Shown: positions 59,996 to 64,000 of the stretch, piece by piece
Position numbering within the stretch: position 1 is the stretch's first letter
How the letters are laid out: each line of letters opens with the position of its first letter
Origin: Aegilops tauschii subsp. strangulata
Lineage: Eukaryota > Streptophyta > Magnoliopsida > Poales > Poaceae
DNA: 64,000 nt
Reading direction: 5' to 3'
Assembly: GCF_002575655.3 (NCBI RefSeq)
Contig: NC_053036.3
Coordinates: 647,797,387 to 647,861,386, forward strand
Notes under the pieces: model-generated
Told to the model about the DNA's origin: nothing
The model's input: only the letters and a program-made list of their open reading frames with translations
Databases searched by the model: none
Program-made: the position numbers and the translations under genes

Positions 59996-61073
59996 GCTTT
60001 AGCACTTGGATGCCTTCAAAACGCAGCTAAAGACAACAGATGGATCCAATAAAACCAGAACTACCATAACTTCTGCAAATGAGCTCCGAATTGAGCAAAC
60101 TCAAGCTTGTTGGATGCAAGACAACGAGTGGCATCAAAACAGTAGGGGAGGTATGCCTAACACATAGAGGAGTGAAACCTCCAACAGAGAAGAACCGACA
60201 TAACCTCCAACATCGAAAACATCATAGAAGATGCAAGTGAACTCCGTTTTCGATGAACTCGAGCTTGTCAACAAGATGACCAAAAGCTCCAAAACTCACA
60301 AAGAGAAGCAAACAAGAACCAAGAAAGATGATGCAAGGATGCAATGGTTTGAGCTCTCTACGAATGATACGATCAAGCTACTCATCGAGAGCCCCCCTTG
60401 ATAGTACGGCAATCGTTCCTATAACCCGGTCTCGCAACTACCATCATGAGACCGGTAAAATAGAAAACCTATGAAGGGCAAACCTTTGCCTCGCACATGG
60501 TCCACTTGAGCTAGATGAAGACGATCTTGACTCCCTCAAGTTGGACCACCTTTCTTGATTGCGTTGGCTCGATGAAGACTAGTTGATTGCTCCCCCATAC
60601 TCCACTATGGGTGAGCCACTCTTCCGCACATCTTCACAAGTCCATTGTCACCACAAAGGACGACAAGCTTCAAGCATTTGATCTCTTCGTGATGCTTCCT
60701 TGAACTTGCACACCGCAACCTAACCCCACAAAGAACTCTCACGAAGATCATGGGTTAGTACACAAAGCGTAATTGACAATGCTTACCATACCATGGGATC
60801 GCTTGATCCCTCTCGGTACATCTTCTACGCTTTGTGTGTTGATCAACTTGATTCACTCTTTTACTTAGTCTTGATCAACCTCTCACAAGACCAATCTTTA
60901 GGTGATTCCTTGAATAGTACCTTGGTCATCACAAACTCTCCTTGAAACCAACAAATGTACTCCAAGAAAAGCCTATGGACAAAACCTTCAAATATGACTC
61001 AAGGCAACCATTAGTCCATAGAGATTGTCATCAATTACCAAAACCAAACATGGGGGCACCGCATGTTCTTTCA

Positions 61074-63090
61074 ATCTCCCCCATTTTGGTAATTGATGAC
61101 AATCACTTTCAAGAGAGTTTATATAAGGAATTATGCATCACCATGCAATGCAACAATCAATGATGCATGAGAATGGGATGCAAATGCTTAGGAACAAAAC
61201 CAAAGCAAGAAGAGATGACTCTCTAAACTTCTCCACAAAACTCTCTGAAACTTCTCCCCCATTGGCATCGATTGCCAAAATGGGTGAAAGTCTTAGAATG
61301 CCAATATAACTTGTGTTCCTCCATAAATTGTGTATTTCTCAACTTGAGAGTGGAATGCAATACACATATCCAACGGTAAATACTTGGAGGAAGACAAACT
61401 ATATTGAGGCCCAAAGATTGCCAAAAGAATGATATGCCACAAAGGCATAACAAAGAGAGAAACAAGCACTCAAGCAATCAAACCATACCAATTGAAGCAA
61501 GCTATCAAAAGATACCAATTGAAACAACTAGACTAATGATCCTACATGCCACATGAATAAAAGATATTATGGTATGAGCAAAGGAGTGTTCCAGAGAAAC
61601 TAGAGAAGCTCCCCTTGTTTTGTGCACAATTTAGTTTTGCAATTGCATACAACGAGCACAAAATAGGATTGTCACTCCCCCAAGATCAATAAAACCTCAT
61701 GACAAGTGCAAGAGACCAACGAAGCATTCTAAAAGACACTAGTGAAGCTCCCCATGATTTGTGCACTCCTTAGAATATTTTCATTAGGGTACCAAGTGCA
61801 CAAAATAGGATCATCAGTCCCCCAAAATCAATAGAAACTCACAACAAGTGCAAGTGAGCATGTAGGAAACAAAGCCTAGCACTTGCAACAAACAAATGGT
61901 TGAGCAACATATAAAAGAGGCAACTTAAGAATAGGCTCAACCAAACTGATGTGTGTGAGTCATGGCAAAGCACTTGAGAAGACTAATGTACGAATGAGCA
62001 TTAAGCATCAACATAGTCTTGGATAGTGGAGATACAAGGTGCATGACATGTCCTCCCCACACACACCAAGCAAAAGGGTTCACAAGCACACTAAAAATGC
62101 AAAATGAATAACCAACACTTGTGACAACCCATGGTGAAGATAGAAGATGAAAGCCTCATCAAGACGATGGATACCAATTAAGATGGCAAAAGCCTCGTAG
62201 AGATAAGCATGAGGAAAATAATCTTCACCACACAGGAGTGCATCAAGATGCAACGAGATAAGACATGCACTCAAGGCAAAAGCTTTCACGGAGCCACCAA
62301 AGAAATAACAAGAAAGACAAGGTGGAAGTGAAAGAAAAGATATCATCTAGAGATGTAATTTCTCTCAAGTGTATAAGGTTCTAGGTAGACGAGATCATGA
62401 TGATATATATCTACAAAGAAGGATGTACACCCGAAATAGTTACAACACGAAGGAACAAGATATCCAAAAGGAAGTCATAGATATACCAATAAGATATTTG
62501 CTTGGAAGCATAGCACATGGCTAGATATGGTCTTATTGTACATAAATAAATTCCTACCACACAACCATCAAAGACATCACAACTAGCAACAAGAGATCAT
62601 TGTTGGGATGCTTTGAGAAAGGAAACAAGTATCACAAGAGAGAATGAATAACATGCCATGATACAACCTACACAAGGTTGATGCAAGAAATGTGTGCATG
62701 AAGTATATGAAGATACTTGTTACCGAGTTAACATTGGAAGGATGTAGTAGATACCAATTGAAGGTACAAAGTAGTTCATTGATCATCCTAGCTTGACTCC
62801 AAAAAGCACATGGTGACAACACCTTTCTTTTGAGTGAGCCGAGCATCCAATGCATCTCCAATTGTTCCTAGAACAACAACACAAACAAAATGGTACCCAA
62901 ACTCATTGGGACCAAAGAGTTAGAAACACCAACAATACATAGGACAAACTCCACATAAATATGTGCATATAGATATGGAAATGAAATTCATGCACATCTC
63001 ATCCAATTTGAGACTTGGTGGAGTTTCTCCTATATATTGGGTCAAAGAGAGAAAGCATGCCACGGAAACTACATGAAGTTAATATGCATG
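61074..63090 (-). other. Internal part of the LTR element, non-coding
   Basis: 2.0 kb with no gag or pol. On the minus strand, GGGGGAGA-type purine tracts occur next to the LTR (61074-61087) and again near 61248, 61675 and 61826. Cut on the right by the copia LTR at 63091. No other feature is seen. Confidence 0.65.
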
Positions 63091-64000
63091 TGTTGGGGAA
63101 CGTAGTAATTTCAAAAAATTTCCTACGCACACGCAAGATCATGGTGATGCATAGCAACGAGAGGGGAGAGTGTTGTCCACGTACCCTCGTAGACCGACAG
63201 CGGAAGCGTTATCACAACGCGGTTAATGTAGTCGTACGTCTTCACGATCTGATCGATCAAGTACCGAACGTACGGCACCTCCGAGTTCTACACACGTTCA
63301 GCTCGATGACGTCCCTCGAACTCCGATCCAGCCGAGTGTTGAGGGAGAGTTTCGTCAACACGACGGCGTGGTGACGATGATGATGTTCCACCGACGCAGG
63401 GCTTCGCCTAAGCTCCGCAACGGTATTATCGAGGTGTAATATGGTGGAGGGGGGCACCGCACACGGCTAAGAGATCTCAAGGATCAATTGTTGTGTCTCT
63501 GGGGTGCCCCCTACCCCCGTATATAAAGGAGCAAGGGGGAGGCAGCCGGCCAAGGGGAGAGGCGCGCCATAGGGGGGAGTCCTACTCCCACCGGGAGTAG
63601 GACTGCTCCTTGTGGGAGTAGGAGAAGGGAAGGGGGAAGGAGAAAGAAGGAAGGGTGCGCCCCCCTTCCCTAGTCCAATTCGGACCAGACCATGGGGAGG
63701 GGTGTGGCCACCTTTTGAGGCCTTTCTCTCCTTTCCCGTATGGCCCATTAAGGCCCAATACGAATTCCCGTAACTCTCCGGTACTCCAAAAAATACCCGA
63801 ATCACTCGGAACCTTTCCGAAGTCTGAATATAGTCGTCCAATATATCGATTTTTACGTCTCGACCATTTCGAGACTCCTCGTCATATCCCCGATCTCATC
63901 CGGGACTCCGAACTCCTTCGGTACATCAAAACTCAATAAAACTGTCATCGTAACGTTAAGCGTGCGGACCCTACGGGTTCGAGAACTATGTAGACATGAC
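63091..64000 (-). mobile_element. Third Angela/WIS-type copia element, LTR start only
   Basis: TGTTGGGGAACGTAGTAATT at 63091, collinear with 7035-7950 of the first copia LTR, including the AAACTCCTTCGG-like block near 63905 and CGTGCGGACCCTACGGGTTC at the edge. The left flank GCATG (63086-63090) should be repeated at its far end, outside the window. Same minus orientation as the others. Confidence 0.9.

Larger units (their letters stand above)
58462..61073 (-). repeat. 3' LTR of a minus-strand LTR retrotransposon
   Basis: Bounded by TGAAAGATCGTGGATGTCGC and GCATGTTCTTTCA (TG...CA), 2612 bp. The adjoining bases on the minus strand give a polypurine tract, AAAATGGGGGAGAT, so this is the 3' LTR. 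The TGTCATCAATTACCAAAACC and CGCCTAGAGGGGGTGAATAGG motifs (the second 21 bases long, given in part) recur in Triticeae LTRs to my knowledge. The other LTR is outside the window. The family name is not assigned. Confidence 0.8.

Overview
This is a plant nuclear window. The LTR retrotransposons of the Angela/WIS/BARE1 copia group, the CACTA transposons with dense subterminal repeats, the Stowaway MITEs and the GC-rich grass-type coding exons all point to a Triticeae grass, most likely wheat or Aegilops. There are no prokaryotic features. Roughly three quarters of the window is nested transposable elements. Three host genes sit together in a gene island at about 42.4-56.8 kb.

Region 1 (1-19889): a large non-coding LTR element (LARD type, minus strand, LTRs about 3.9 kb, left LTR cut by the window edge) lies in a CACTA transposon whose right end is at 19889. 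A decayed Angela/WIS-type copia element (7035-14649, target duplication AAAAT) is inserted in the LARD. Region 2 (19890-22341): mostly featureless intergenic DNA with a palindrome-ended MITE-like element and a weak LINE remnant. Region 3 (22342-38183): a small CACTA (duplication TTA) split by a second, nearly intact Angela copia element (22473-36737, duplication AGAAG). The 5' LTR of that copia element is itself split by a second CACTA (30158-35712, duplication CCG), which carries a four-exon B3-like gene with one premature stop. Region 4 (38184-41880): sparse DNA, a Stowaway MITE, an unrecognised gene remnant, and a Harbinger-type element carrying an AP2/ERF-like pseudogene.

Region 5, the gene island: (a) a three-exon DUF6598 protein gene with a coiled-coil N-terminus, minus strand, 42398-44919; (b) a two-exon ALKBH9/10-type RNA demethylase gene, plus strand, 48089-49242; (c) a 16-exon ZPR1 zinc-finger protein gene, minus strand, 50707-56810. 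The first two are divergent and the last two convergent. They act in unrelated processes (unknown, m6A removal from mRNA, eEF1A/growth signalling), so there is no sign of a cluster with one job. A large inverted repeat and a tandem array lie just upstream of the demethylase promoter.

Region 6 (56811-64000): ZPR1 upstream DNA, a LINE RNase H fragment, the 3' LTR and non-coding internal part of another minus-strand LTR element (58462-63090), and the start of a third Angela/WIS-type LTR inserted into it (63091 to the edge).

I found no convincing undescribed system. The best leads are the gene-carrying transposons, the coding-free LARD, and small structural oddities in and near the host genes. 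Exon borders were read by eye from splice signals and frame continuity, and no alignment was run.
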